Part shown: in pieces, positions 33,931-43,662 of the stretch
Layout: the number at the start of each line of letters is the position of its first letter
How positions within the stretch are numbered: the first letter of the stretch is position 1
Source: CAVVSD01 sp963837655
Lineage (GTDB): Bacteria; Actinomycetota; Thermoleophilia; Solirubrobacterales; Solirubrobacteraceae
Assembly: GCA_963837655.1 (NCBI GenBank)
Contig: CAWIOK010000017.1
Coordinates: forward strand, 147,035-211,034
Reading direction: 5' to 3'
Length of the DNA: 64,000 bases
The notes under the pieces: model-generated
Database searches by the model: none
What the model saw: only the letters and a program-made list of their open reading frames with translations
Told to the model about the DNA's origin: nothing
Translations under genes and position numbers: made by a program

Positions 33931-34347
33931 ATGAGCGCACTCCCAGGACTCCTCGGACGCATCCACCTGATCACGATCCCCTGCAGCGACGCGGACCGGT
34001 CGATCGCCTTCTACGAGGCCATCGGCTTCGAGAAGCGCGCGGACTTCCCGTTCGGCGAGGGCGGGCGGTGGGTGGAGCTCTTCCCGCCGGACGGGACCGC
34101 AGGCGTCTCGCTCGCGCCGGGCCCGCACCGGGCGACCGGCGTCCGCACCGGGATCATCCTGACCACCGCGGACATCGACGATGCACACGTCCGACTGCGC
34201 GCGGCCGGCGCGGACGTGGACGCGGAGATCGCGCGGGACGGGGCGTCCAGGGAGATCCGGGTGGGATCGGTGGACGTCGTCGGACCGCAGCCGCCGATGT
34301 TCCACCTCCGCGACCCGGACGGCAACGAGCTGCTGGTGGTTGGTTAG
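33931..34347 (+). CDS. VOC-superfamily (glyoxalase/bleomycin-resistance fold) protein
   Basis: The 138-residue protein has two beta-alpha-beta-beta-beta modules: HLITIPCSDADRSIAFYEAIGF and the C-terminal PPMFHLRDPDGNELLVV. Most of the usual metal ligands (His at the first module, Glu at the end) are present. Substrate unknown; members may be lyases, dioxygenases or binding proteins. The ATG at 33931 is 37 bases after the radical SAM stop. Its TAG overlaps the miaB stop within TTAG. Confidence 0.85.
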   Translation: MSALPGLLGRIHLITIPCSDADRSIAFYEAIGFEKRADFPFGEGGRWVELFPPDGTAGVSLAPGPHRATGVRTGIILTTADIDDAHVRLRAAGADVDAEIARDGASREIRVGSVDVVGPQPPMFHLRDPDGNELLVVG

Positions 34348-35660
34348 GCCAGAGCGCGGGCGAGCAGCGTCAGCTCGCCGCCGAGCGTCTGGCTCGTCGC
34401 GCGCGTGATGAGGACGGGCACGATCTCGCCCGGTTCGGCGATGCCGCTGAAGTTGACGACCTTGCCGTGACGGGAGCGGCCGCGGTACCGCGACGGATCC
34501 GTGCGCGACGGGCCTTCCACGAGCACGTCGAGCGTGCGGCCCACGAAGCGCTGCGCCCGCTCTCGCGCGCGCCGCTGGACGACCTCGACCAGGCGCTCCA
34601 TGCGCTGCACCTTCACCTCGTGCGGGACGTCGTCGGCCAGCTCGGCCGCCTCGGTCCCGCGACGCGGGGAGAAGATGAACGTGAAGGCGCCGTCGAACCC
34701 GACTTCCTCGCACACCTCGAGCGTCTCCGCGAAGTCCTCCTCGGTCTCCCCCGGGAAGCCGACGATGATGTCCGTGGTGATCGCGACGTCGGGGACGTGG
34801 TCGCGCAGCAGCGCGACGCGATCGGCGAACCGCCCGCGGTCGTACGTGCGGCGCATGCGCTTGAGGATGCGGCTGGAGCCTGCCTGCAGCGGGAGATGGA
34901 CGTGCTCGCAGACGCTCTCGAGCTCGGCGTGCGCACGGACGACGTCCTCCCCCATGTGCGACGGATGCGGGCTCGTGTAGCGGATGCGGTCGAGGCCGTC
35001 GATCGCATCCATCTCGTGCAGGAGCTCGGCGAACGAACGCTGCGGCCGCAGCCGCGTGCCGTAGGAGTTGACGTTCTGCCCGAGCAGCGTGACCTCGCGG
35101 ACGCCGTCGGCCACCAGGCCGCGCACCTCCGCGACGAGCTCGTCCAGCGGTCGCGAGACCTCGCGACCCCGCGTGCTCGGCACGATGCAGTACGAGCACT
35201 TCATGTTGCAGCCGGCGGAGATCTGCACCCACGCCTGGACCGGGCGGGCGCGACGCGCGGGCAGGTGGCCGGTGAAGCCCTCGAACTCGAAGAAGCCCTG
35301 CGCGGTGATCGAGTCGCTCGTGAGGAACTCGGCCAGCTTGTGCACCTGGCCGGGGCCGAACGCCACGTCCACGAACGGGAACTGGGCGAACACCTGCTCC
35401 TTGACGGACTGCGCCCAGCAACCGCCGACGCCGACGATCCGCTCGGGGTCCTCGCGCTTCAGGCGCTTCGCCTCGCCCAGGTGCGCGATGAACCGGTCGT
35501 CCGCCTTCTCACGGATCGAGCACGTGTTGAAGAGGATGAGGTCAGCACCGTCGCGGGCGGGCGCCTCGCTGTAGCCGAGCGACTCGAGCATCCCCTTCAT
35601 GCGCTCCGAGTCGTGCTCGTTCATCTGGCATCCGAACGTCGTGACGTGGTAGCGCTTCAT
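34344..35660 (-). CDS. miaB: tRNA-2-methylthio-N6-dimethylallyladenosine synthase
   Basis: MiaB inserts the methylthio group on C2 of i6A37. The 438-residue protein has the UPF0004 N-terminal cluster cysteines (Cys11, Cys47, Cys81), the radical SAM CxxxCxxC (Cys151, 155, 158 in GCNMKCSYCIVP) and a C-terminal TRAM domain. Its substrate is made by MiaA, encoded 5 kb away on the same strand. The upstream secreted-protein gene ends 40 bases away. Confidence 0.95.
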   Translation of the reverse strand: MKRYHVTTFGCQMNEHDSERMKGMLESLGYSEAPARDGADLILFNTCSIREKADDRFIAHLGEAKRLKREDPERIVGVGGCWAQSVKEQVFAQFPFVDVAFGPGQVHKLAEFLTSDSITAQGFFEFEGFTGHLPARRARPVQAWVQISAGCNMKCSYCIVPSTRGREVSRPLDELVAEVRGLVADGVREVTLLGQNVNSYGTRLRPQRSFAELLHEMDAIDGLDRIRYTSPHPSHMGEDVVRAHAELESVCEHVHLPLQAGSSRILKRMRRTYDRGRFADRVALLRDHVPDVAITTDIIVGFPGETEEDFAETLEVCEEVGFDGAFTFIFSPRRGTEAAELADDVPHEVKVQRMERLVEVVQRRARERAQRFVGRTLDVLVEGPSRTDPSRYRGRSRHGKVVNFSGIAEPGEIVPVLITRATSQTLGGELTLLARALA

Positions 35661-35700
35661 CGGCTGCCCGAGGATACGGGCTCGGCTTCGCCAAGCACAC

Positions 35701-36987
35701 TCAGTGGTACAGCCGGTAGCGGACGATGCCGCCGGAGGTCCAGGCCGCGACCACGGCGCCGAGCGAGCCCGTCATGACCGGCGACCCTGCCCCGATCCGC
35801 GCGCCCGTGTCCAGCGTGCGGACCGAGCCCACGGCGCCGTTGCTCGCGACGCGCCGCGCGACGATCCCGCGCGCGCCGCCTGCCCCGACGCGCCAGCCGG
35901 CGATCACGCCACCGCGGCCGTCGGCCGCCAGCGTCGGATCGACGATGCGGTCGCCCGCGGGCGAGAGCGTCAGGACCGGCCCGGAGGGCGTGCCGTCGGG
36001 GCCCAGCTGGACGGCGCGCGCGGCTCCGCTCGCCGAACCCCAGCCGCGGCCGGTCGGGCCGGCCACCCAGGCCGCGAGGAAGCCGCCCGTGCCCGTCGCG
36101 ACGAGCTCGGGCGAGAAGGCGCCCTCGGCAGGGCCGGAGAGCGTGACCGGCGCGCCGAAGGTCCCGCCGGTCGGCCGCGACGCGACCTCCATGACGTTCC
36201 CCGGTCCGCTGTTGCGCGTCCACGCGGCGACCACGGCGCCATCGGTGCCCATCGCGAGGTGCGGATCCCGGGCGGTACCTGCGCCGGAGAGCGCGACCGG
36301 CGGGCCGAACGGCTCGCCTGCGACGGGGGCCTGTGCGGCGAAGACCCGGCCGCCCTGCACCCAGATCGCGAGCTGCGATCCGTCGGCCCGCACTGCGAGC
36401 GACGGCTGCGATGCGACGCCCGTGCCGGGGACAGCGCTCTGGAGGCCGAAGCGCGCGCCGGCCATCGGCGCCTGCGCCGACGTGGTCCGACGATCCCAGA
36501 CCAGGAGCGACGCGCCCGCGGGCTTTGGAACCCAGCGCGGCTCGTAGGCGGACTCGGTGCCGTCCGTCGTGAGGTCGAAGGGGCCGGAGACGTCGCCGTC
36601 CCGAGCGACGATCGCGCTGCGCAGCCGCTGCGCGCGACTGGAGGCACGCCGCCACGCTGCGCCGATGGGACCGTCGTCGCCGGCGATCGTGATCGACAGC
36701 GAGTCGATGTTGCCGGCCGAGGAGTCCAGGAGGACGCTGTCGCCACGGAGGCGGTCGGTCAGCCGGCCGGTGCGGAGCTCGGCGCGGTGGTCGCCGCCGA
36801 GCCAGCGGACGAAGCCCAGCGCGAAGCGCCCGTCGGCGGTCGCGGTCACGACCGGCTCGAACGACTGCCCCGCCCGGGTGGCATTGCCCACCGGTCCCCA
36901 GGAGGCTGCGGATGCGCCAGTGGGCACTGCGACCGCCGCGGCGAGCGCCACCGCGACGGCGGAGAGAGCGAGTCGGTGTCGTCGCAT
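35701..36987 (-). CDS. Secreted protein with beta-propeller-like repeats
   Basis: The 428-residue protein has a signal peptide (MRRHRLALSAVAVALAAAVA, cleavage after GASA near residue 28). The mature chain is a series of blades of about 45-55 residues with the recurring pattern of a hydrophobic strand, a G-D/N-G turn and AAW or GWR (GAVVAAWTRNSG, GGFLAAWVAGP, GGVIAGWRVG, GAVVAAWTSG), so a six- or seven-bladed propeller is likely. No catalytic motif seen; an extracellular binding role is a guess. It lies downstream of rny on the minus strand. Confidence 0.8.
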   Translation of the reverse strand: MRRHRLALSAVAVALAAAVAVPTGASAASWGPVGNATRAGQSFEPVVTATADGRFALGFVRWLGGDHRAELRTGRLTDRLRGDSVLLDSSAGNIDSLSITIAGDDGPIGAAWRRASSRAQRLRSAIVARDGDVSGPFDLTTDGTESAYEPRWVPKPAGASLLVWDRRTTSAQAPMAGARFGLQSAVPGTGVASQPSLAVRADGSQLAIWVQGGRVFAAQAPVAGEPFGPPVALSGAGTARDPHLAMGTDGAVVAAWTRNSGPGNVMEVASRPTGGTFGAPVTLSGPAEGAFSPELVATGTGGFLAAWVAGPTGRGWGSASGAARAVQLGPDGTPSGPVLTLSPAGDRIVDPTLAADGRGGVIAGWRVGAGGARGIVARRVASNGAVGSVRTLDTGARIGAGSPVMTGSLGAVVAAWTSGGIVRYRLYH

Positions 36988-37075
36988 GTCCGGTTCAACG
37001 GCACCGACGGCGCCCAGGTTGCGCCGGCATCGCGTCGCCCTGCGACGCGATCCCGAGGCTCGACGCAGTCGAGCC

Positions 37076-38491
37076 CTACTTGGCGTACTCGACGGCCCGC
37101 GACTCCCGGATCACGGTCACCTTGATCTGGCCCGGGTACTCGAGCTCGCGCTCGATGTCCCGCGCGATCTCGCGCGACAGCATCAGGGCGGCGTCGTCGT
37201 CGATGCGGTCGGGCGTGACCATGACGCGGATCTCGCGGCCGGCCTGCATCGCGTAGACCTTCTCGACGCCCTTGTGCCGCATCGCGATCTGCTCGAGGTC
37301 GCGCAGGCGCTTGACGTACTGCTCCAGCGACTCCCCGCGGGCACCCGGACGCGCGCCGCTGAGCGCGTCGGCGGACTGGACGAGCACGGCCTCGATCGTC
37401 TGCGGCTCGACCTCGTTGTGGTGGGCCTCCATCGCATGGGCGACCGCCTCGGACTCGCCGTGGCGTCGGGCGAGCTCTCCGCCGACGAGCGCGTGCGGAC
37501 CCTCGACCTCGTGCGAGACAGCCTTGCCGATGTCGTGCAGCAGCGCGGCGCGGCGCGCGAGCTTGGCGTTGGCGCCCAGCTCGTCGGCCATCATCGCGGC
37601 GAGGTTCGCGCACTCGACGGAGTGCGCGAGGACGTTCTGCCCATAGCTGGTGCGGAACTTCAGCCGGCCGAGCGTCTTGACGAGATCGGCGTCGAGGCCC
37701 TGGACGTTGGCCTCGAAGACGGCCTCCTCCCCGGCCTTCATGATGTGCGCGTCGAGCTCGGACTTCGCCTGGTAGTAGGTCTCCTCGATGCGCGCCGGAT
37801 GGATGCGCCCGTCCTGCAGCAGCTTCTCCAGCGTCATGCGCGCGACCTCGCGCCGGACGCCGTCGAAGCCCGAGAGCACGACCGCGTTGGGCGTGTCGTC
37901 GATGATGAAGTCGACACCCGTGAGGTTCTCCAGCGCGCGGATGTTGCGTCCCTCACGACCGATGATGCGGCCCTTCATGTCATCCGACGGCAGCTGGACG
38001 ACGGAGACCGTCGTCTCGGCTGCGTGGCTCGCCGCCAGCCGCTGCATGGCGACCGCGAGGATCGAGCGCACGCGACGCTCGGCGTCGCGCTTGGTCTCCT
38101 CCTCGATCTGACGAAGGCGCCGGGCCGCGTCGTGGCGCGCGCGATCCTCGACGTCGCGCAGCAGGCGCTCCTTGGCCTGCGTGGCGCTGAGGCCGGAGAT
38201 CCGCTCGAGCGCCGACTCCTGGTCGCGCTCCCGCAGCGCCAGCTGCTCGCGCTCGGCCTCCAGCGCGCGCGTCTGCTCGTCGAGCTCGCGCGCGCGGCGA
38301 TCGAGCTCGCCGGCGCGTTCGCGCACCCTCTCCTCGAGCCGGGTGACGCTCTCCTCGCGCCCGCTCGGCTCAGCCTGTGCGGCGACGGCGTCCTGCGCGA
38401 CCGACGCCTGTCGATGCCCGCTGCGACGCAGCAGGGCCGCGACGACAACGGCCGCGACAGCCAGGATGGCCGCCACGCCAAGGATCTCCAT
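37076..38491 (-). CDS. rny: Ribonuclease Y
   Basis: RNase Y is a membrane-anchored endoribonuclease that starts mRNA decay. The 471-residue protein has an N-terminal membrane helix (EILGVAAILAVAAVVVAALL), a long coiled coil to about residue 145, a KH domain with DDMKGRIIGREGRNIRALE and an HD domain with RAALLHDIGKAVSHE. The ATG at 38491 is chosen because a GGGAGGG ribosome site stands just upstream; the open frame to 38524 would only add 11 residues. A perfect 10-bp inverted repeat lies immediately before that ribosome site. Confidence 0.94.
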   Translation of the reverse strand: MEILGVAAILAVAAVVVAALLRRSGHRQASVAQDAVAAQAEPSGREESVTRLEERVRERAGELDRRARELDEQTRALEAEREQLALRERDQESALERISGLSATQAKERLLRDVEDRARHDAARRLRQIEEETKRDAERRVRSILAVAMQRLAASHAAETTVSVVQLPSDDMKGRIIGREGRNIRALENLTGVDFIIDDTPNAVVLSGFDGVRREVARMTLEKLLQDGRIHPARIEETYYQAKSELDAHIMKAGEEAVFEANVQGLDADLVKTLGRLKFRTSYGQNVLAHSVECANLAAMMADELGANAKLARRAALLHDIGKAVSHEVEGPHALVGGELARRHGESEAVAHAMEAHHNEVEPQTIEAVLVQSADALSGARPGARGESLEQYVKRLRDLEQIAMRHKGVEKVYAMQAGREIRVMVTPDRIDDDAALMLSREIARDIERELEYPGQIKVTVIRESRAVEYAK

Positions 38492-38510
38492 TGCGGTTCC
38501 CTCCCCCGCG

Positions 38511-38532
38511 GGTGGCGCTTCCAAGCGCCACC
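38511..38532 (-). promoter_or_regulatory. Perfect 10-bp inverted repeat in the RNase Y leader
   Basis: In the rny message the arms GGUGGCGCUU and AAGCGCCACC form a stem with 9 bp closed by a UGGA loop. The stem ends about 20 bases before the ATG, directly before the GGGAGGG ribosome site. It could be a target for RNase Y autocontrol, as the RNase E leader hairpin is in E. coli, or an operator; this is inference. Confidence 0.55.
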
Positions 38533-38575
38533 TCGGCGGACGTGAGTCTCGATGTCATTGGGGAGGATCGGGCCG

Positions 38576-38592
38576 CTCGGCCGCCGGCCGAG
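38576..38592. repeat. Second GC-rich dyad in the rny leader
   Basis: CTCGGCCG (38576-38583) and CGGCCGAG (38585-38592) are a perfect 8-bp inverted repeat around one base. As RNA it would fold with a 6-bp stem and five-base loop. It lies 85 bases upstream of the rny start, behind the first hairpin, and could also act as a regulator-binding palindrome. Confidence 0.45.
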
Positions 38593-38921
38593 TGCAACCA
38601 GGTGCGATGGGCGCGGCTGAGCGACCGCGGACGGAAGGCGCGTGAGCTGGTCGGAGCTCGGGCCGGACGTCGCTGTAGACGGGGCATTCCGGCCGTGATT
38701 CGGCTTGGGCTAGAGCTGTCGGGACGTTCAAAAACGCTCAATTTGCTGCACCTTCGGCTCCACAGGGGACCCGATCCAGATCTGCTGAGAATAGGCCCGG
38801 ACCGCCCCCGGCACAACCGAACGGGTGTACGGCTTCGAACCACCCCAGAGGATAGGGCGGAGTTCGCCCCGAGCGCGCAGACGTGCCAGCTTCGGTACGG
38901 CCTCCCGCGGTAGCTTGCCGC

Positions 38922-40541
38922 ATGCGCAAGTGGCTCCCCATGATCATCCTGGCCGCCGCCCAGTTCGTCATGGTGCTCGATTCGAGCGTGATGAACGTGG
39001 CGATCTCCCAGATCGTCGACGACCTCGACACGACGATCCAGGGCGTCCAGACGGCGATCACCCTGTACACGCTGGTGATGGCGGCCTTCATGCTTCTGGG
39101 CGCCAAGCTCGGCGACATCCTGGGGCGCAACCGCGCGTTTGCCATCGGCCTCGCGATCTATGGGGTCGGATCGCTGGCGACGGCACTGAGCCCGAACCTC
39201 ACGGCTCTGCTGATCGGCTGGTCGGGCATCGAGGGCGCCGGCGCCGTGCTCGTGGTCCCGGCGATCGCAGCGCTCACCGCGGCGAGCTACGAGGGCCGCG
39301 AGCGAGCGCTTGCCTACGCGCTCCTCGGCGGCATCGCCGCGATCGCGATCGCCGCGGGCCCGCTCATCGGCGGGTGGGTCACGACCGAGTTCACGTGGCG
39401 CTACGTCTTCGCGGGGGAGACCGTCGTCGTCATCCTCATCCTGCTCGTGCGCCGGACGATCCCGCAGGCGCCGGCGGCCGAACGGCGTCCGCAGCTGGAC
39501 ATCGTCGGCGTGCTGCTCTCCTCCGCCGGGCTCGGCCTGGCGGTGTTCGCGATCCTGCGCAGCAGCGTGTGGGGGTTCGTGCGGCCGCGGTCGGCGCCGA
39601 CGATCGGCGGCACGGAGATCACGCCATTGGGGTTCTCGGTGGTCCCCTTCATGATCCTCGCCGGCCTCGGGCTGCTGTGGGCGTTCATCGCCTGGGAGGA
39701 GCGGCGCGCCCGGCTCGGCCAGGATCGGCTGCTCGACACGGCGCTCCTGCGCGTCACACAGCTCCGTGCCGGGTTGTCGTCGCTCTTGGGCCAGCAGCTG
39801 GTGCTCATGGGCACCTTCTTCGTGATTCCGGTCTACCTGCAGGTGGTGCTCGGGCTCGATGCGTTCGAGACCGGCAAGCGCCTGCTCCCGCTCTCCGTCG
39901 CGATGCTCGTCTTCGCGCTCCTCGGCCCGCGCATCGCCGCTCGGCGCTCGCCACGCAGGGTCGCGCAGATCGGGCTGATCGCCTTCAGCATCGGCGCCTG
40001 CGTGATGCTCGGAACGCTCGACGTCGAGCTCAACGACACCGGCTTCAAGGTCGCACTCGCACTGATCGGCGCCGGCGCGGGCCTGCTCGCCTCGCAGCTG
40101 GGCAACGTGATCATGTCCTCCGTGGCACCCACGAAGACCAGCGAGGCCGGCGGCCTGCAGGGCACGGCGCAGAACCTCGGGTCCTCGCTGGGCACCGCCA
40201 TCATCGGCGCCGTCCTCCTGGCGTCACTCGCGACCGGCTTCGCGGACCGCATCGTCGCGAACCCGGACGTCCCCCCGGCCGCGCGCGAGCAGATCCTCGC
40301 GAACACCGAGAAGGGCATCGACATCGTCCCCGTCGCAGACGTGGAGAAGGCGGCCGTGGATGCAGGACTCTCGGAGGAGCAGGCGCACGCGGTCGCCACC
40401 GACTACGGCGATGCGCAGCTCGAGGCCCTGCGTCTTTCCCTCGGCGCGGTCGCAGGTGCGGCGCTGCTGTCGCTGTGGTTCACGCGCAAGCTGCCGTCGG
40501 AGTCGCTCGACCAGAGCGGCGCGGCTGCCGCGGCGACGTAG
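38922..40541 (+). CDS. MFS multidrug exporter, DHA2 (EmrB/QacA-like)
   Basis: The 539-residue protein has about 14 membrane helices, the motif VMVLDSSVMNVAI of the DHA2 group in helix 1 and motif A LGAKLGDILGRNRAF between helices 2 and 3. Such proton antiporters export drugs or toxic metabolites. ATG at 38922 (MRKWLPMIIL) is preferred to the upstream in-frame start at 38883. A long extracellular loop with IVANPDVPPAAREQ sits before the last helix. The gene stops 1-4 bases from a truncated alcohol dehydrogenase remnant, marking a likely rearrangement point. Confidence 0.9.
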   Translation: MRKWLPMIILAAAQFVMVLDSSVMNVAISQIVDDLDTTIQGVQTAITLYTLVMAAFMLLGAKLGDILGRNRAFAIGLAIYGVGSLATALSPNLTALLIGWSGIEGAGAVLVVPAIAALTAASYEGRERALAYALLGGIAAIAIAAGPLIGGWVTTEFTWRYVFAGETVVVILILLVRRTIPQAPAAERRPQLDIVGVLLSSAGLGLAVFAILRSSVWGFVRPRSAPTIGGTEITPLGFSVVPFMILAGLGLLWAFIAWEERRARLGQDRLLDTALLRVTQLRAGLSSLLGQQLVLMGTFFVIPVYLQVVLGLDAFETGKRLLPLSVAMLVFALLGPRIAARRSPRRVAQIGLIAFSIGACVMLGTLDVELNDTGFKVALALIGAGAGLLASQLGNVIMSSVAPTKTSEAGGLQGTAQNLGSSLGTAIIGAVLLASLATGFADRIVANPDVPPAAREQILANTEKGIDIVPVADVEKAAVDAGLSEEQAHAVATDYGDAQLEALRLSLGAVAGAALLSLWFTRKLPSESLDQSGAAAAAT

Positions 40542-41271
40542 CGCGCTCGTTGACGGCGGCGAGCGGATACGGCGTTGTGTGAAGCGTCACCGCGCGCTGC
40601 GCGGTCAGCGTCGCGAGGTCCGCCAGGTCGTCGTAGGTGCCGGCCGCGTTGCCGACGATGAGCAGTTCCTTGGTGATGATCTCCAGCGTCGAGATCTCCA
40701 GCGACCCGCCGTAGCCGACGACGAAGTACGCGCCGGCGCGGCGGGTCATCGCGACGCCGTCGGCGGGCGTGCCGAACTCGCCGACGAAGTCGAGCACCGA
40801 CCTCTGCTCCGCGGCCGTCGGTCAGGTCGAGCACCTGCTGGACCTGCGTCCCGTCGGCTGCCACCGTGTGGTGGGCGCCGACCTCGGCCGCGAGCGCCCG
40901 CGACGTCTCCCGGGGCTCGACGACGATGACCTCCGCCGCCGTCAGCGCCCGCAGGAGCTGCACGCCGATGAGGCCCAGGCCGCCTGCGCCGATCGCGACC
41001 ACCTTGTGCCCCGGCTCGAGCAGCTTGGCCGCACGACGCGCCGCGTGGTACGCGGTCAAGCCCGCGTCGGTCAGCCCCGCGATGTCGCCGGGCTGCAGCG
41101 AGGGGTCGACCTTCAGGAGCGCCCGCTCGCCGGTGCGCATGTACTCGGCGAAGCCACCGTCGGCCGACAGCCCGGGGTTGTACGCCCGCTCGCAGTGCGC
41201 GTCGTCGGCTCCGGCACCTCGTCGAGATGCAGCTTGTGATCCTCGTAGCCGTGGACGCGGGCCGCGAGCAT
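40542..41271 (-). pseudogene. Decayed zinc-type alcohol dehydrogenase
   Basis: Pieces of an NAD-dependent Zn alcohol dehydrogenase lie in three frames. The start MLAARVHGYEDHKLHLDEVP (ATG at 41271) is followed by a deletion of roughly 70-90 codons that removes the catalytic-zinc region. The second piece runs from DDAHCERAYNPGLSADGGFAEY through the Rossmann loop AIGAGGLGLIGVQLL. A single extra C at 40797/40798 shifts the frame before VLDFVGEFGTPADGV, and the C-terminus ends abruptly after YPLAAVNE at the MFS stop. Its ATG overlaps the recX TGA, so the ancestor was co-transcribed with recA-recX. Confidence 0.88.
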
Positions 41272-41756
41272 CAGGCCGCCTCGGGCTCGCGCTCGAACGC
41301 GCGCACGACGTCGTAGGCGAGATCCAGGTCGTAGCCCTTGCGCACGAGCATCCCGAGCGCACGCTCGCGCTCGCGGTCGCTCTGCGGCGGCACCTGCAGC
41401 CGCCGTCGCAGCAGCGCGATCGCTGCGTCGCGCTCGGAGTCCGCGTCGCGGGCGTTCAGCGCGTCCTCGATCTCGGTTCCGCCGACGCCGACGGCCTGCA
41501 GGCGCCGAGCGATCCGGTCGGCGCCCCAGTCGTCGAGCTCGCGCCGGTCCTCCGTGAAGCGCCGCGCGTAGCGCGCGTCGTCGAGGTAGCCTGCCTCGGC
41601 CAGCGAGGCGAGGGTCGCGTCGATCGCCGACGGCTCGACCCGCTTGCCCTCGAGGTGGCGGCGCACCTCGAGGACCGTCCTGTCCCGCCGACCGAGGTAG
41701 CGGTAGGCGAGGTCGAGCGCGTGCTGCAGGCGCTCCTCCGCGGTCGTCTCCGTCAC
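41271..41756 (-). CDS. recX: Regulatory protein RecX
   Basis: RecX binds RecA filaments and limits their activity. The 161-residue protein shows the three-helix repeats of the family: LDLAYRYLGRRDRTVLEVRRHL, LAEAGYLDDARYARRFTED with the conserved YLDD..YA pattern, and a final RKGYDLDLAYDVV. The gene follows recA by 13 bases, the usual arrangement. The stop overlaps the ATG of the decayed alcohol dehydrogenase by one base. Confidence 0.93.
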   Translation of the reverse strand: MTETTAEERLQHALDLAYRYLGRRDRTVLEVRRHLEGKRVEPSAIDATLASLAEAGYLDDARYARRFTEDRRELDDWGADRIARRLQAVGVGGTEIEDALNARDADSERDAAIALLRRRLQVPPQSDRERERALGMLVRKGYDLDLAYDVVRAFEREPEAA

Positions 41757-41769
41757 GTGCGCTGGAGGA

Positions 41770-42864
<1,095 letters not shown>

Positions 42865-42985
42865 GGTTGGTGAGGGCCTTTCCTCGCGCTCTGGTTCAAC
42901 AGCCAAGTCTGCGGGCTGCATCGGACGGAACGAGGACGCTACGGACGGGCTCGCAACGACTCGACACGACGGTGTGACGAGTGTG

Positions 42986-42997
42986 CGACATGTGTCG
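42986..42997. promoter_or_regulatory. LexA-like dyad upstream of recA
   Basis: CGACATGTGTCG lies 122 bases upstream of the recA start. It shares the core ACATGTGT with the radical SAM SOS box but lacks one A/T pair, so the half sites are CGAC/GTCG rather than CGAAC/GTTCG. It might be a variant LexA site or an unrelated palindrome. Confidence 0.35.
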
Positions 42998-43025
42998 GAC
43001 AACATGAACGCTTGATCATCAGCGC

Positions 43026-43047
43026 ACGAACCACCTCGGCGGTTCGT
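43026..43047. promoter_or_regulatory. 22-bp dyad upstream of recA with CGAAC/GTTCG half sites
   Basis: ACGAACCACC and GGCGGTTCGT form an almost perfect inverted repeat (one A-C mismatch) around TC. The outer half sites equal those of LexA boxes, but they are ten bases apart instead of four. It lies 162 bases before recA and 73 bases from the thpR stop, in non-coding DNA. Confidence 0.35.
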
Positions 43048-43119
43048 TCTGACGCAAGGCCCCGTTGTCGGACGACACGACAGGCGGTACAACGACGGCG
43101 AACTGCTCCTGGAGGTGCG

Positions 43120-43659
43120 CTACTCCAGGCGAGTCCGCGCAAGCGCTTCGTAGCGCGGCGCCGGACCGGGGTGCGAGCGATACAGCGTGAGCGCCTCCAG
43201 CGCGAAGGAGGCACTCGGCACCCGAGGCAGCGCGGCATCGCCGGGGCGCACGCGCGCGCCCCGGCGCACGCGCGCAACCGTCACGTGCGGCCGCCAGGCG
43301 CGGCGCTCCGCGTCGTGCCCGGCACCGTCCTGCAGGGCTGACGACACCCGCTGCTGCAGCGCCTTCAGCCGTCCGGACGGATCCTGGACCGCGACCGTCA
43401 GCACATGGGGACGCCGCGGCGACAGCCAGAGCGCGTCGCCGAGCGCGACCTCGACCGGCCCGTCCGCGCCCGCGGTCACGAGCTCGGCGATCGACGGGGC
43501 GTCCGCGGCGTCACGCGAGCCCAGGAACACGAGCGTGAGATGCAGCCGCTCAGCCGGCACCGCCCGCAGCCCGGGCACCCGCTCCGCGCACGCCGCGCCC
43601 CACGCCGCGAGCGGCTCGCGCACGATGACCGGGATGTCGGCGGCCGCGAACAGCCGCAC
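43120..43659 (-). CDS. thpR: RNA 2',3'-cyclic phosphodiesterase
   Basis: ThpR (2H phosphoesterase, formerly LigT) opens 2',3'-cyclic phosphates on RNA. The 179-residue protein has the two HxTx motifs, HLTL at His40 and HVTV at His125, in the duplicated fold. The GTG start at 43659 is three bases after the cinA stop, so it is co-transcribed with cinA and the RodZ-like gene. The cinA-thpR-recA-recX order is common in actinobacteria of this kind. Confidence 0.93.
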   Translation of the reverse strand: MRLFAAADIPVIVREPLAAWGAACAERVPGLRAVPAERLHLTLVFLGSRDAADAPSIAELVTAGADGPVEVALGDALWLSPRRPHVLTVAVQDPSGRLKALQQRVSSALQDGAGHDAERRAWRPHVTVARVRRGARVRPGDAALPRVPSASFALEALTLYRSHPGPAPRYEALARTRLE

Positions 43660-43662
43660 GCG

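Larger units (their letters stand above)
38492..38921. other. 430-bp leader region between rny and the MFS gene
   Basis: This divergent intergenic space is the longest in the window. It holds the two dyads described separately, at 38511-38532 and 38576-38592, and an AT-richer patch near 38727-38752 (ACGTTCAAAAACG then CAATTTGC). Short open frames here have no family resemblance. A structured leader RNA for rny and promoters for both genes probably lie here; I cannot assign exact boxes. Confidence 0.6.

Noticed and set aside
38827..38845. TTCGAA-containing stretch resembling a tRNA T-loop
   Set aside because: The flanking bases do not pair as a 5-bp T stem on either strand and no anticodon or acceptor arm can be drawn.
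40573..40596. TGTGAAGCGTCACCG dyad near the MFS stop
   Set aside because: The half sites are four rather than six bases apart and lie in the former alcohol dehydrogenase coding sequence, so a CRP site is unlikely.
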